Made by a program: the position numbers and the translations under genes | Notes under the pieces: model-generated | What the model saw: the letters and a program-made list of their open reading frames with translations, nothing else | What the model was told of the DNA's origin: nothing | Databases searched by the model: none | NCBI RefSeq assembly: GCF_010730195.1 | Contig: NZ_AP022613.1 | Coordinates: forward strand, 1,302,001-1,366,000 | DNA from: Mycobacterium conspicuum | GTDB lineage: Bacteria > Actinomycetota > Actinomycetes > Mycobacteriales > Mycobacteriaceae | DNA length: 64,000 nt | Direction of reading: 5' to 3' | In this document: positions 51,792-61,554 of the stretch, piece after piece | How the letters are laid out: each line of letters begins with the position of its first letter | Numbering within the stretch: position 1 is the stretch's first letter

Positions 51792-51835
51792 CTGGCAGTG
51801 TGGGGGTCAGGGGTTCGAGTCCCCTTAGCTCCACC
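51792..51835 (+). other. Displaced 3' part of tRNA-Ala(GGC): probable att site
   Basis: CTGGCAG (an anticodon loop with GGC), TGTGG, GGGTC, T-arm AGGGG-TTCGAGT-CCCCT, acceptor strand TAGCTCC and A-CC follow exactly the order of the 3' 44 bases of tRNA-Ala(GGC). The 5' half (acceptor GGGGCTA, D-arm, 5' anticodon stem) is absent; the preceding bases TTTCAC do not pair with TGTGG. Such anticodon-loop-to-3'-end pieces are the att core left when an integrase uses a tRNA gene. Confidence 0.75.
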
Positions 51836-51884
51836 GGGGAAACACTTTCGCGCATTGTGCTCACCGGGCCGGTAGTGTCTTCGC

Positions 51885-53582
51885 ATGCCCTTCAGGAGTC
51901 GCGTCGGCTTGCGACTCGCCAGCCAGGTGCTGGTGCTGCAGCTGATCATCGTGACAGCGACGGTGATCATCGCGTTTGGGCTGTTCGCCGCGTTCAATCG
52001 CCAACGTATCGACGCCCAAAACCACGTCCACGCGTTGGATATTGCTCGCGTAGTGGCCTCTGCCTCGGTGGTACTCAACAACATTTCCCGTTATAACGGG
52101 GCCCCATTGACCCCGACCCCCGCCCTGCGCGCCGAACTCGAGGCGAGCCCGATCCAGGGCATTGCGTCACGGGTGGAACGGCGCACGCAGGTGTCGTTCG
52201 TGGTCGTCGCCAACGCAAACGGCATCAAGCTCGCGGCCCCCGATCGCGACACGGTGGGTGCGCACGTCCATGCCGACATCACGCAGGCGCTGGCCGGGCA
52301 CGAGATGACGTTCCATGAAGCCACCCCGTTCGGGCGGGCGATAGTCGCCGCAGTGCCGGTGCTGGAGCCCGGGTCCACTCGTGTGCTGGGGGTGGTCCTC
52401 GTCGGCATTTCCACCAAGGCGGTCGATGATCAGTTTTCGAAAAACCTGCGCGTGATGGGCAGCATGGCTGGTGTTCTGCTGCTGATCGGAGTCGCCGGCT
52501 CGGTGGTAATCGGCCGGCGCTGGCGAGGACTGACACTCGGTTTGCGGCCCACCGAGATCACCGAGCTGGTGCGCACTCAGGCGGCGGTGCTGCAGGGCAT
52601 CGGCGAGGGCGTGCTGGCCGCCGATACATCGTGGCGGACCACGTTCGTCAACGACGAGGCGTGTCGCCTGCTCGAGATCGCAAACGAACCGGGACGGCAG
52701 GTCGACGAAATCGGGTTGACCCCAAGGGTGCTCGACGTGTTCAAGGCGGCCGACTCCACCCCCGCGCTGGCCACCGTGGGGGAGCGCATCGTTGTGGTTT
52801 CGGCGCGGCCGGTAGCGCGCGAAGGACGCCAGCTGGGAACGGTTTTGGTGGCGCGGGACCGAACCGATGTCGAATCCTTGACCCGCCAACTCGACGCGGT
52901 GCAAATGATGAGCACGGTGTTGCGCGCGCAGCGCCACGAGTTCGCCAACCGTCTGCACTTGCTTACCGGCCTGCTGCACGGCGGCCACGTCGAAGAGGGT
53001 TTGCAATACCTGGAAGAGCTGCTCGGGTCCGGTCCGCTCGGATCCGCGCTGCCCGGTATCGACGCCATCCGCGACACCTATCTGCAGGCCTTCCTGGCGG
53101 CCAAGGGCGCGGCGGCCCGCGAAGCGGGTGTGACGCTGCAGATCGGCGAAAACACTTGGGTGCCCGGCCGGCTCATATTGCCGGTCGACGTCACCACCGT
53201 CCTCGGTAACTTGGTCGACAATGCCGTCGACGCGGTTCGGATGAGCGACAGTGCCAGCAACGGAGCGACGAAAACGGTGGAAGTCGAGCTGCTGCAAGAG
53301 GGTACGACGTTGCACGTGACGGTCGCCGACAGCGGCGCCGGCGTCGCGCCGGAGTTCGTCGAGCATTTATTCACCGAGGGCAGGACGACAAAGCCTGACT
53401 CCGGCATCCCGGGCGGCCGGGGCATCGGGCTTGCGTTGTCACGCCAGATCAGCCGCGCGCTCGGCGGTGACCTCTGGCTGGCCAGCCCCGGCGATGCCGA
53501 GTCACGGCTGCCGGGCGCGGAATTCATCGCCCGGCTGCCGGGCGTGATGGTAGAGGAGATGCAATGGGTGACGCAGACCTGA
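51885..53582 (+). CDS. Sensor histidine kinase, DcuS/CitA-like
   Basis: A 565-residue membrane kinase. TM1 (about 15-36) and TM2 (about 192-210) flank an extracytoplasmic sensor domain with SPIQGIASRVERRTQVSFVVVANANGIKLA and AIVAAVPVLEPGSTRVLGVV, typical of PASC/dCache C4-dicarboxylate/citrate sensors. A cytoplasmic PAS follows (about 228-325), then phospho-accepting His351 in RAQRHEFANRLHLLTGLL. The ATPase has NLVDNAVDA, DSGAGV and GGRGIGLAL. It probably senses an organic acid. The gene overlaps its regulator by 19 bp. Confidence 0.93.
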   Translation: MPFRSRVGLRLASQVLVLQLIIVTATVIIAFGLFAAFNRQRIDAQNHVHALDIARVVASASVVLNNISRYNGAPLTPTPALRAELEASPIQGIASRVERRTQVSFVVVANANGIKLAAPDRDTVGAHVHADITQALAGHEMTFHEATPFGRAIVAAVPVLEPGSTRVLGVVLVGISTKAVDDQFSKNLRVMGSMAGVLLLIGVAGSVVIGRRWRGLTLGLRPTEITELVRTQAAVLQGIGEGVLAADTSWRTTFVNDEACRLLEIANEPGRQVDEIGLTPRVLDVFKAADSTPALATVGERIVVVSARPVAREGRQLGTVLVARDRTDVESLTRQLDAVQMMSTVLRAQRHEFANRLHLLTGLLHGGHVEEGLQYLEELLGSGPLGSALPGIDAIRDTYLQAFLAAKGAAAREAGVTLQIGENTWVPGRLILPVDVTTVLGNLVDNAVDAVRMSDSASNGATKTVEVELLQEGTTLHVTVADSGAGVAPEFVEHLFTEGRTTKPDSGIPGGRGIGLALSRQISRALGGDLWLASPGDAESRLPGAEFIARLPGVMVEEMQWVTQT

Positions 53583-54247
53583 CGGTGCTGGTGGTCGACG
53601 ACGACTTCCGCGTCGCCAACCTGCACGCCGAGGTCGTCAAGACGCTTCCGGGCTTCACGGTGACCGCGACCGCGAACACGCTCGAGGCCGCGCGAAAGGC
53701 CAACGCCGTCGATCTCGCCCTGGTGGACGTCTACCTGCCCGACGGGTCGGGAATCGACTTCGTCCGCGAATTGCGTTCAGACAGCATGGTTTTGACGGCG
53801 GCAACCGAGGCGGCAACGATTCGCGCGGCCATGGCCGCCGGCGCGCTGAGTTATCTGGTCAAGCCGTTCGCGACGACCGAGCTCGCCGCCCGCCTGGCCG
53901 GCTACGCCCGCTACCGCAAAATCCTGGCCAACCCCGATCTCGGCCCCGGCGACGTGGATGCGGCACTGGATGCGCTGCGGCCCCGGATCGCCGCCCCCGC
54001 GCCCCCGACGATCGCGGCATCGTCCACCAAACAGCTTGTGCTGGACGCCTTGCGGGCATCGGAGCGGCCGATGTCGGCGGCCGAGGTCTCCGCGGCGATC
54101 GGGATATCGAGGGCAACCGCCCAGAGGTATCTGGCGGCACTGGCCACGTCTCAGCACGTCACCGTCGGGCTGCGGTACGGAACCACCGGTAGACCCGAGC
54201 AGGAGTTCGCAGCGGCACCCAAGCGGCCCGCCCGTCCCCCGCGATGA
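53564..54247 (+). CDS. Response regulator, DcuR/CitB-like
   Basis: A 227-residue regulator. The receiver domain has the acidic pair VVDDD, phospho-acceptor Asp55 (LVDVYLPDGSG), Thr78 and Lys100 (VKPF). The C-terminal DNA-binding helix-turn-helix is MSAAEVSAAIGISRATAQRYLAAL. It is the partner of the overlapping kinase. Target genes are not evident. The convergent mmpL operon ends 18 bp away and could be linked physically without being regulated by it. Confidence 0.92.
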   Translation: MGDADLTVLVVDDDFRVANLHAEVVKTLPGFTVTATANTLEAARKANAVDLALVDVYLPDGSGIDFVRELRSDSMVLTAATEAATIRAAMAAGALSYLVKPFATTELAARLAGYARYRKILANPDLGPGDVDAALDALRPRIAAPAPPTIAASSTKQLVLDALRASERPMSAAEVSAAIGISRATAQRYLAALATSQHVTVGLRYGTTGRPEQEFAAAPKRPARPPR

Positions 54248-54265
54248 CGGTGGCACCCATTCGGT

Positions 54266-57208
54266 CTAGCGTCTTGCCCCGGCGACCGACAACCGACGAA
54301 CTCGTTGGCCCTGTCGAGCGTAGGTCCGCCGGCGGCGGGCCGCGAAGCGACGAATGTCGTTGGTGGCCAACCGATGAGAGCAGTCGTCAACGTCCTCGGT
54401 AGGGGCTTGGACCGTAATCGCGGCGACGGGCGGCACCACTTTGGTGGCACGGGCTCTCTTCGAGGGCCACCAGTTTGCCTTCCCGACCAGCGCAGCCATG
54501 GCCGGCACCGTGACGGTGCGCACCACGAAGGTGTCGATCAAAAGACCCATGCCGATGATGAACCCGGTTTGCGCCATGGTGGAAAGGTTGCCGAACAACA
54601 GGCCGAACATCGAGGCGGCGAAGATTATGCCGGCGGAGGTGATGACACCACCCGTCGAACGGACGGCACGGATGATGCCGGAGCGGATGCCGGAGCGTGA
54701 CTCTTCACGAATTCGCGTGATTAACAGCAGGTTGTAGTCCGCGCCGACGGCGACCAGCACGATGAAGGCGGTCGCCTGCACGTTCCACGAGATCGCCTGA
54801 TGCAGCACGAACTGGAAGAAAACGACTCCCACCCCCACCGCCGACAGGTATGAGATCACCACGGAGGCAATCAGATACAGCGGCGCGACGATCGCGCGCA
54901 GCAAGAGGACGAGAATGATGAAGACAACGAGAAGCGTCATGATGACGATCAGGCGGAAGTCGGCGTTGTAGTAACTGCGCAGCGTGCTGTACATCGCGGT
55001 CATGCCGACCAGCGAGATCGACGCATCCGAGAGCGAGGTGTTCGGCTGGGCACCGCGCGCCGTATTCAGGATCGATGCCACTTGATCCATTGCGGCCGTG
55101 CTGAACGGGTCGAATTTGGTTTCCACCAGGTAGCGCACCGAATGGCCGTCGGGTGAGATGAACATCTTCGCGGCGTTCTTGAAGTCGTCCGACGTCAGGA
55201 CCTGAGGCGGGATGTACATGCCGCCCATGGAGGGTTGTGTCGCGTCGCGCTTCATCGACAGCAGCACCTCGGCCGCCTGGTTCATGCCCAGGCCCATCTG
55301 CTTGACCCGGTCGACGAGTGTCCGCACACCGTCGGCCAGCCGCCGGCTGCCGTCGGCCAGTTGGTCGGCGGCAGCCTGCATTTGCGCGATCTTCTGGTGC
55401 ATGCCCGCGGTGCTATTGCCCGCCGCCCGCAAACCGTTGCTGGCCGTCGCCAGCAGTACGGTCAGGTTCTGCACTCCCGGGACGAGTGCTGGGGCCACAC
55501 TGGTGGCGAGCGCCGCAACGGGTCCGTTCGCGAGTCCGCGCGCGTGGTCCAGCAGGTTGGCGGCGGCGGCGAGCGGCTGCTGCGCCTGGTTCAGGGATGC
55601 GGTGAGCTGGGTCATCGGCCCACTGGCGGCGCGGATTTGGTCGCGAACCTGGGCCAGGCTTGCTGCCAGCTGGTCGGCGCCATTGGTCAGCGCGTCGAGG
55701 TCACCGGTTCTCGCGCTGATCTGTGTCGAAGCGTCCTCGAGGTGGCTGCCGACCGCTCCGGCCTGAAAACTCAGCTTGGCCTGATCGAGTGGCTGACCGG
55801 TGGGCCGCGTGATACCGCGCACCGCGGCGATATTGGGCAGCTGAGACACGCGTTGCGCCATCTGATCCAGGTCGGCGAGCGCTCGCGATGTCCGCAGGTC
55901 CTGCGGTGAGCGGACGTAGATGTATTGCGGCATCAGCGCGCTCGTCGAAAAGTGATCCGCCATCGCCGAATAGCCGACGTTGCTCGGCGCGGACTGCGGT
56001 AATTGCAGGCGGTCGTTGAAAGTGGGGTGGAGAAAAGCCGCGCAGCCGGCCAGCGCGATCAACAGCGACAGGCTGATCAGCAGATGCGCCTTGGGCCGCC
56101 GAACCAGCTGCACCGCGGACCGCCGCCACAGGCGCCCGGTGAGCGCCGACCGTGGCGCCACCCATCCGCGTCGGCCGGCGAGCACCAGGACGGCGGGCAG
56201 CAGCGTGACCGCCGCCAGGAAAGCGATAGTGATCGAAATGGCCAGCGCCGGACCGATACTGGTGAAGGCGGGTAGGCGAGTGAACACCATGCCAAGAAAG
56301 GTGACGGCCACGGTGGCGGCCGACGCCGCGATCACCTCGCCGATCGAGCTCACTGCTCGTCGCACCGCCAGGTCGGAGTCGACGCCGGACCGGATGTACT
56401 CGTGATAGCGGCTGATCAAAAAGACCGCATAGTCGGTGCCGGCGCCCACGATCATGGCCGTCATCAGCACGATGGTCAGCGAGGACACCCCGAGCCCGAC
56501 CTGAACCAGCCCAGACACCACACCCTGAGCCGACGTCACCGAAATTCCGATGGTGATCAACGGCACCACCACGGTGACCACTCGCCGATAGATCACCAGC
56601 AGGATGATCAGCACCAGCACCGCGGTAACCATCTCGATAGTGTGCGCATCGCGGGTGCTGACGATCGTCATGTCGCCGGCCAGGGCGCCCTCTCCCGTCA
56701 CCTGCACGGTGAGCGGGGAGCCGGCAATAAAGCGTTTGGCGATTTCTGTGATGCGCTGGTAGGCCCGCGTCGACTCGGGGGATCCGGCACGCGCCCGCAG
56801 GCTCACCGCCAGGTAGAACGCCTTGTTGTCCGCGCTCACCAGCAGCGGCCGCAACGCGGGTGTGGTGACGACATCCTGCACGCCGGTCACCTCGTCGGTC
56901 TCGCCGCGCAACCTGGCCGCCAGGTTGCGATAGGCGTCCTCATCGCCGGGCTGTAGACCCCGGTTGTCGGTCAGCACGACGATCAGGATGTTCTGTGCGG
57001 ATTCACCGAAATCCTTGGCCATTTGCTCGGCCGCCGCCATGGCTTGGGGCGGAAACGGCTGTAGCGGCTTGCTTTCGACCACCTTCGTCAGCGGGGGGAA
57101 CGCCACGGCCAACACGGCCACCACGGCGATCCAGGCGCCGATCACCAACCACGGCGCGCGCACGACGAAGCGACCCAGCACCGAAAACACACCGGCGGAC
57201 TTGAACAT
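54266..57208 (-). CDS. MmpL-family RND lipid transporter
   Basis: A 980-residue inner-membrane proton-driven exporter of complex lipids. It has 12 predicted helices in the RND 1+5+1+5 layout, with porter loops after TM1 and TM7. The TM4 and TM10 proton-relay motifs are GAGTDYAVFLISRYHE and GADYNLLLITRIREE. The second large loop holds a long heptad-rich stretch (LTNGADQLAASLAQVRDQI to LVDRVKQMG, about 510-640). The start chosen is ATG at 57208, with GAGGGG 7 bases upstream; an ATG at 57223 is also in frame. The tail is basic and cytoplasmic. It is the last gene after papA and four acyltransferase genes, so it likely exports their product. Confidence 0.93.
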   Translation of the reverse strand: MFKSAGVFSVLGRFVVRAPWLVIGAWIAVVAVLAVAFPPLTKVVESKPLQPFPPQAMAAAEQMAKDFGESAQNILIVVLTDNRGLQPGDEDAYRNLAARLRGETDEVTGVQDVVTTPALRPLLVSADNKAFYLAVSLRARAGSPESTRAYQRITEIAKRFIAGSPLTVQVTGEGALAGDMTIVSTRDAHTIEMVTAVLVLIILLVIYRRVVTVVVPLITIGISVTSAQGVVSGLVQVGLGVSSLTIVLMTAMIVGAGTDYAVFLISRYHEYIRSGVDSDLAVRRAVSSIGEVIAASAATVAVTFLGMVFTRLPAFTSIGPALAISITIAFLAAVTLLPAVLVLAGRRGWVAPRSALTGRLWRRSAVQLVRRPKAHLLISLSLLIALAGCAAFLHPTFNDRLQLPQSAPSNVGYSAMADHFSTSALMPQYIYVRSPQDLRTSRALADLDQMAQRVSQLPNIAAVRGITRPTGQPLDQAKLSFQAGAVGSHLEDASTQISARTGDLDALTNGADQLAASLAQVRDQIRAASGPMTQLTASLNQAQQPLAAAANLLDHARGLANGPVAALATSVAPALVPGVQNLTVLLATASNGLRAAGNSTAGMHQKIAQMQAAADQLADGSRRLADGVRTLVDRVKQMGLGMNQAAEVLLSMKRDATQPSMGGMYIPPQVLTSDDFKNAAKMFISPDGHSVRYLVETKFDPFSTAAMDQVASILNTARGAQPNTSLSDASISLVGMTAMYSTLRSYYNADFRLIVIMTLLVVFIILVLLLRAIVAPLYLIASVVISYLSAVGVGVVFFQFVLHQAISWNVQATAFIVLVAVGADYNLLLITRIREESRSGIRSGIIRAVRSTGGVITSAGIIFAASMFGLLFGNLSTMAQTGFIIGMGLLIDTFVVRTVTVPAMAALVGKANWWPSKRARATKVVPPVAAITVQAPTEDVDDCSHRLATNDIRRFAARRRRTYARQGQRVRRLSVAGARR

Positions 57209-57253
57209 GGTGAAACCCCTCATTGTGCGGGCCGCGAACGACTTTCGATTCCG

Positions 57254-58681
57254 TCACAGGGAACTTATGGCGACGCCCGTGCCCACGTCTCGCTTGTCGG
57301 CGATAGTCGAACTAAGCGACGATTGCATGGTTTTGCGCGTTGTGCTCAAGCCGGCGCCGGCGAGCGAGAAATCGCTCAGCGCGCCGGCAAGGAGTCGGTG
57401 CAAGTCGCCATCGGAGTTGGTGCCGTCCGGCTGATACCCGGCGACCGACAGGAATACCTGTCGGTGCACTCTTCCCGAGAGCACCGCCATCATTCCGCCC
57501 GTGCGATGCATGAGCGCCTTGGTCATGCCGGGCAGGGATGACCTTATGGTGAAGCCGGCAGCCGCGGTGCCGTCTGGCCGGCAGGCGGCCGGGTCGACCT
57601 CACCGAGGTTGGACGCGACGACGCCGGTGGCGCTGCCGGCCGCGACGCCGGCCATGCGCTTGAGCAGCCACCGCGGCAGCAGCGGAACCAGCGGCAACAG
57701 GACCCAGCGCTCGTCGGGGTTCTCGTCACGGCGCACTATGGCTTGCTTTGTCGCAGCACGGATTCCGCGCAAGTCGGTCGTCACGAGCGCGGGGTCGACG
57801 GTGAAGTCGACATTTGAAACGGCGTTGGCGCGGGTGTCGCCGGGTGTGCGCTCGTTGACGGGCATTCCCACCGTGATCGAGCCGTCAGGGGCGACGCGTC
57901 CCGCGCGCTGGGCGAGCCGGGCCGCGACGGCCGCGAGGAGGCTGTTGCTTGTGCCGCCCAGGGAGGCCGCGCGGGCGTCCCACTCGTCGGCGTCGACAAC
58001 GATCGTTGCCGTCGGGACCGTGATGGGCTCGTCGGCTGCGGCGAGCGGCCCGGGCGCCCTATTAGGTTGCGGAACGGTCGATCCCGCGTGGCCGGCGAGG
58101 CCGCGGCGGGCGATTCGTGCCGCGGCGACGACGGCGCGGCCGATAGCGGGGACATCGCGCACGGTCTGGCGGGCGTCCTCCCGAATTGCGCGCCATCGCG
58201 GCCGGGATCCGGCGGCGGGCCAGGTGATCGGGTCATGGCGGCCGGCAGCGGCGTCCGCCAACGCCGCGCACAGCCCGACCCCGTCGGTGAGGCTGTGCGA
58301 GATGAGCAGGCTCACCCCGGCGCCGCCGTCGGTGAACGGCAGCGCCGCGAGGTGCCATTCCGGGCCGTGTTCGGCGTCCAGGTCGGTGGTGGCCTGCTCG
58401 AGCAGCCAGGCGTCGAATTCTGCGCGCGGCCGTGGCGTCTCGACGATCTCCAGCTCGCTCCGACCTCCGGCCGAGACCCAGCGATAGCGGCCGAACGGCA
58501 ACGGTGAGCGTTCGATGCGGCGGGATAGCCGCCCGTTCTGCAGGTGGTGGTGGAACCGGCGTAGACCGTCGATGTCGATCGCGCGGTCATACACCCAGAC
58601 GCACTGCAGCAGGCCGGTGGCGCCGGTGACTCGCTCGCCGGTGAAGAAGGCCTGATCGAACAGGCCGAGTACGTTGCTCAT
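57254..58681 (-). CDS. WS/DGAT-like acyltransferase, tandem paralogue 1
   Basis: A 475-residue two-domain acyltransferase of the condensation/wax-ester-synthase superfamily. The catalytic motif is S-H-S-L-T-D-G, with His129 and Asp133; the first of the two usual His is Ser. Conserved paralogue blocks are YDRAIDIDGLRRFHHHLQ, RLSRRIERSPLPFG, FTDGGAGVSLLISH and MPVNERTPGDTRANA. The ATG overlaps the stop of paralogue 2. The C-terminal tail GLSTTRKTMQSSL is extended by about 30 residues and shares a 21-base identical DNA stretch with paralogue 4. It probably esterifies a lipid made in this locus. Confidence 0.82.
   Translation of the reverse strand: MSNVLGLFDQAFFTGERVTGATGLLQCVWVYDRAIDIDGLRRFHHHLQNGRLSRRIERSPLPFGRYRWVSAGGRSELEIVETPRPRAEFDAWLLEQATTDLDAEHGPEWHLAALPFTDGGAGVSLLISHSLTDGVGLCAALADAAAGRHDPITWPAAGSRPRWRAIREDARQTVRDVPAIGRAVVAAARIARRGLAGHAGSTVPQPNRAPGPLAAADEPITVPTATIVVDADEWDARAASLGGTSNSLLAAVAARLAQRAGRVAPDGSITVGMPVNERTPGDTRANAVSNVDFTVDPALVTTDLRGIRAATKQAIVRRDENPDERWVLLPLVPLLPRWLLKRMAGVAAGSATGVVASNLGEVDPAACRPDGTAAAGFTIRSSLPGMTKALMHRTGGMMAVLSGRVHRQVFLSVAGYQPDGTNSDGDLHRLLAGALSDFSLAGAGLSTTRKTMQSSLSSTIADKRDVGTGVAISSL
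57329..57349. repeat. 21-bp repeat shared with 61582-61602
   Basis: The 21 bases 57329-57349 (start GGTTTTGCG, end GTGCTCAA) are identical to 61582-61602. Both encode LSTTRKT near the C-termini of paralogues 1 and 4, while paralogues 2 and 3 lack it. This is a trace of duplication or recombination. Confidence 0.75.
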
Positions 58682-60024
58682 TTCCCGAGGTCCTTACCTG
58701 TCAGTTGTCGGGTGGGCCAGCCGATGGTGGCGGGCAGTGAAAAGTCGTCCATGACGCTCGAAAGGGTCTGGCGCAGCTCGTCTTTCGAGGTGATACTTTC
58801 TGGCTGATACGCCAGGACCGAGACGAAGACCCGGCCGTTCACTTCTGCCGAGATCAACGCCATCATTCCGTTGCTGAGCTGCACGGTCGCCTTGGTCACG
58901 CCCGGGCAAACGGACAACAACGAGATGTAGTCGGCGTCGGTTCCGTCCGGGCGGTTGACGATCGAGGGTGCCGCACCGAGTTGGGATGAGGCGACGCTGG
59001 TCGTACTGGGGGTGTACACGTTGACCCAGCGCCTGACGAGGCGCTTGGGCAACAGGGGAACGAGGGGCAGTAGCGCCATCCGCTCGTCGGGGGTCTGTTG
59101 CCGGCGGATCAGCGCTCGCTTTGTCGCGGAACGGATTTCACGCAGGTCGGTGGTAGCCCGGGTGGCATCGACCGTGACGTCGACATTCGTGACCGCGTTG
59201 GCGCGGGTGTCGTCGGCGGTGCGCTGGTTGACGGGCACGCCCAATGTGACCGAGCCGTCCGCGGTGACCCGCCCCGCTCGCTCGGCGAGCCGGGCGGCCA
59301 CTCCCGCGAGCAGCGAGTTGCTGGTCCCGCCCAGGGCTTCGGCGCGAGAGGCCCATTCGTCGGCGTCGACGAAGATCGTTGCCGTGGGCAGCGTGATGAT
59401 TTCGTCGGCTCCGGCGCACGGCGTCGGGGGCTTCGCATCGGCGGGGCCTTGGCGGGCCGATCGCGCCGCGGCGATCAGGGCTCGGCGGATCTCCCGCATG
59501 TCGCGAACGGTTTGACGCGCGTCCTCGCGCAGGGCCCGCCACTGCGGGCGTGAGCCGGCGGCGGGCACGTCGATTGCGCTGTCGTAGCCGGAAGCCGCTT
59601 CCATGATCGCCAGGCACCCGCCCATGCCGTCGGTGACGGTGTGTGAGACGACCAGGCTCACCCCCGCGCCGCCGTCGGTGAAGGGCAGCATGGCGAGATG
59701 CCAGGGGGACCCCTGCTCGACATCCAGCGGCCTGTTGGCCTGTTCGTTCAACCACGCGTCGAATTCTTCACGCGGCCGGGGGGTTTCGACGATCTCGAGC
59801 TCGGATTGGCCGCTTGAGACCCAGCGATGCCGGCCGAATGGCAGCGGTGAGCGTTCGATGCGGCGGGACAACCGGCCCCGCTGAAGATGGTGGTGAAACC
59901 GGCGCAGTCCGTCGATGTCGATCGCGCGGTTGTAAATCCAGACGACCTGACCCCGGCTGGTGGCGCCGGTCGCCCGCTCGAAGTCGAAGACGGCCTGGTC
60001 GACCAGATCAAGCACGTTGCTCAT
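58678..60024 (-). CDS. WS/DGAT-like acyltransferase, tandem paralogue 2
   Basis: A 448-residue paralogue. The catalytic motif is S-H-T-V-T-D-G (His128, Asp132). It differs from the others in the loop after the motif (MGGCLAIMEAASGYDSAIDVPAAG) and in the final third (YTPSTTSVASSQLGAAPSIVN), so it is the most diverged copy and may use another acceptor or acyl donor. It overlaps paralogue 1 by 4 bp and follows paralogue 3 by 30 bp, indicating one transcript. Confidence 0.82.
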   Translation of the reverse strand: MSNVLDLVDQAVFDFERATGATSRGQVVWIYNRAIDIDGLRRFHHHLQRGRLSRRIERSPLPFGRHRWVSSGQSELEIVETPRPREEFDAWLNEQANRPLDVEQGSPWHLAMLPFTDGGAGVSLVVSHTVTDGMGGCLAIMEAASGYDSAIDVPAAGSRPQWRALREDARQTVRDMREIRRALIAAARSARQGPADAKPPTPCAGADEIITLPTATIFVDADEWASRAEALGGTSNSLLAGVAARLAERAGRVTADGSVTLGVPVNQRTADDTRANAVTNVDVTVDATRATTDLREIRSATKRALIRRQQTPDERMALLPLVPLLPKRLVRRWVNVYTPSTTSVASSQLGAAPSIVNRPDGTDADYISLLSVCPGVTKATVQLSNGMMALISAEVNGRVFVSVLAYQPESITSKDELRQTLSSVMDDFSLPATIGWPTRQLTGKDLGK

Positions 60025-60054
60025 TTCTCCTGCGTTCCTTTGCTTCTCAGGTGC

Positions 60055-61440
60055 CTAAGCTGTCAGGGCAGACAGCTCGAATGAATTCGCTTGGTTGGCA
60101 ATCGCATCCGAATCCGGCCAGCCGATGGTGGCGGAAAGCGAAAAGTCGTTCAGGGCGCTCGAAAGGTGCCGGCGCAGCTCGGCGGTCGAGTTGACCTGAC
60201 CCGGCTGATACGAAAGGACCGAGACGAACAACTGTCGGTCCACTCGCCCCGATAGCAGCACCAGCAACCCGCCCACCTGCTGCATGATCGCCTCGGTCAC
60301 ACCTTGGCCCAGGGACCTCATGACGAAGCGGTCGGCGGCGGTGCCGTCCGGCCGGCAGGCGGCCGGGTCGACCGCGCCGAGGTTGGACGAGACAACGCTG
60401 GTGGGGCTGCTCGCGGAAACGCTGACCACCCGCCTGACCAGCCACTGCGGCAACAGAGGAACGAGGGGCAGCAGCTGGAACCGCTCGTTTTGCACCTCCC
60501 CGGAGCGGATCAGCGCCTGCTTGATTGCCGCCCGGATGCCGCGCAGGTCGGCCGTGGCCGGTGCGGGGTCCACGGTGAAATCGACATTGGTGACGGCGTT
60601 GGCGCGGGTGTCGCCGGCCGCGCGCTCGTTCACGGGCAATGTCAGGTCGACCGACCCGTCCGCAGTGAGTCGCCCCATGCGGTGCGCGAGGTGGGCCGCC
60701 AGTCCCGCGAGCAGGCCGTTGCTGGTGCCGCCGAGCGAGGCCGCGCGGGCGTCCCACTCGTCGGCGTCGATGAAGATCGTCGCCTTCGGCAGCGCGATGG
60801 GTCGCCCCGCACCGGCGGACGGGGCTGGCGCCGGGGCCGCCGGCGCCGCGTCGGCGCGGTGACGCCGGGCAAAGCGTGCCGCCGCGACGACCGCGCGCCC
60901 GATACCCGGGATGTCACGCGCGGTTTGGCGCGCGTCCTCGCCCAGGGCCCGCCACCGCGGGCGTGACCCGGCGGCCGGCCAGGTGATTGCGTCATGACGG
61001 CCGCGGGCCGCGTCCGCCAACGCCTGGCACAGCCCGACGCCGTCGGTGAGGCAGTGCGAGATGACCAAGCTGACCCCGGCGCCGCCCTCGGTGAACGGCA
61101 GCACCGCGAGGTGCCATTCGGGGCCGTGCTCGGCATCCAGCGCCGTGTCGGCCTGCTCGCCCAGCCAGGCCTCGAATTCGGCGCGCGGCCGGGGCGTCTC
61201 GACGATTTCGAGCTTGGACTTGCCGCTGGCCGCGACCCAGCGATGGCGGCCGAACGGCAACGGTGACGGTTCGATGCGGCGGGACAACCGCCCGTTCTGC
61301 AGGTGGTGATGGAACCGGCGCAGACCGTCGATGTCGACCGCGCGGTCGTACATCCAGATGCACTGCAGCAGATTGGTGGTTCCGGTCGCTCGCTCACCGA
61401 TGAAGAAGCTCTGGTCGTACAGGTCGAGGACGTTGGTCAT
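60055..61440 (-). CDS. WS/DGAT-like acyltransferase, tandem paralogue 3
   Basis: A 461-residue paralogue with S-H-C-L-T-D-G (His129, Asp133). The N-terminal 110 residues are nearly the same as in paralogue 1 (MTNVLDLYDQSFFIGERATG, QCIWMYDRAVDIDGLRRFHHHLQNG). It has an Ala/Pro-rich interdomain linker (APAAPAPAPSAGAG) and a C-terminal SATIGWPDSD shared with paralogue 2 but not 1 and 4. The gap to paralogue 4 is 114 bp, the largest inside this locus, and could hold a promoter. Confidence 0.82.
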   Translation of the reverse strand: MTNVLDLYDQSFFIGERATGTTNLLQCIWMYDRAVDIDGLRRFHHHLQNGRLSRRIEPSPLPFGRHRWVAASGKSKLEIVETPRPRAEFEAWLGEQADTALDAEHGPEWHLAVLPFTEGGAGVSLVISHCLTDGVGLCQALADAARGRHDAITWPAAGSRPRWRALGEDARQTARDIPGIGRAVVAAARFARRHRADAAPAAPAPAPSAGAGRPIALPKATIFIDADEWDARAASLGGTSNGLLAGLAAHLAHRMGRLTADGSVDLTLPVNERAAGDTRANAVTNVDFTVDPAPATADLRGIRAAIKQALIRSGEVQNERFQLLPLVPLLPQWLVRRVVSVSASSPTSVVSSNLGAVDPAACRPDGTAADRFVMRSLGQGVTEAIMQQVGGLLVLLSGRVDRQLFVSVLSYQPGQVNSTAELRRHLSSALNDFSLSATIGWPDSDAIANQANSFELSALTA

Positions 61441-61554
61441 TTCGATGAGTTCCTTCGTGAGTGCCGAACAGCGCGTACTGAACAGCGAATGTTGCGGTTA
61501 TGCAGTCAAATTGAACGTACGGTGCCGCACGTGCCGCTGTCGCGCTTGTACGCG

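Noticed and set aside
51410..51884. The AbiE palindrome as a CRISPR repeat or transposon end
   Set aside because: There are no spaced repeat copies, no flanking target duplication and no transposase gene; its position before the antitoxin favours an operator.
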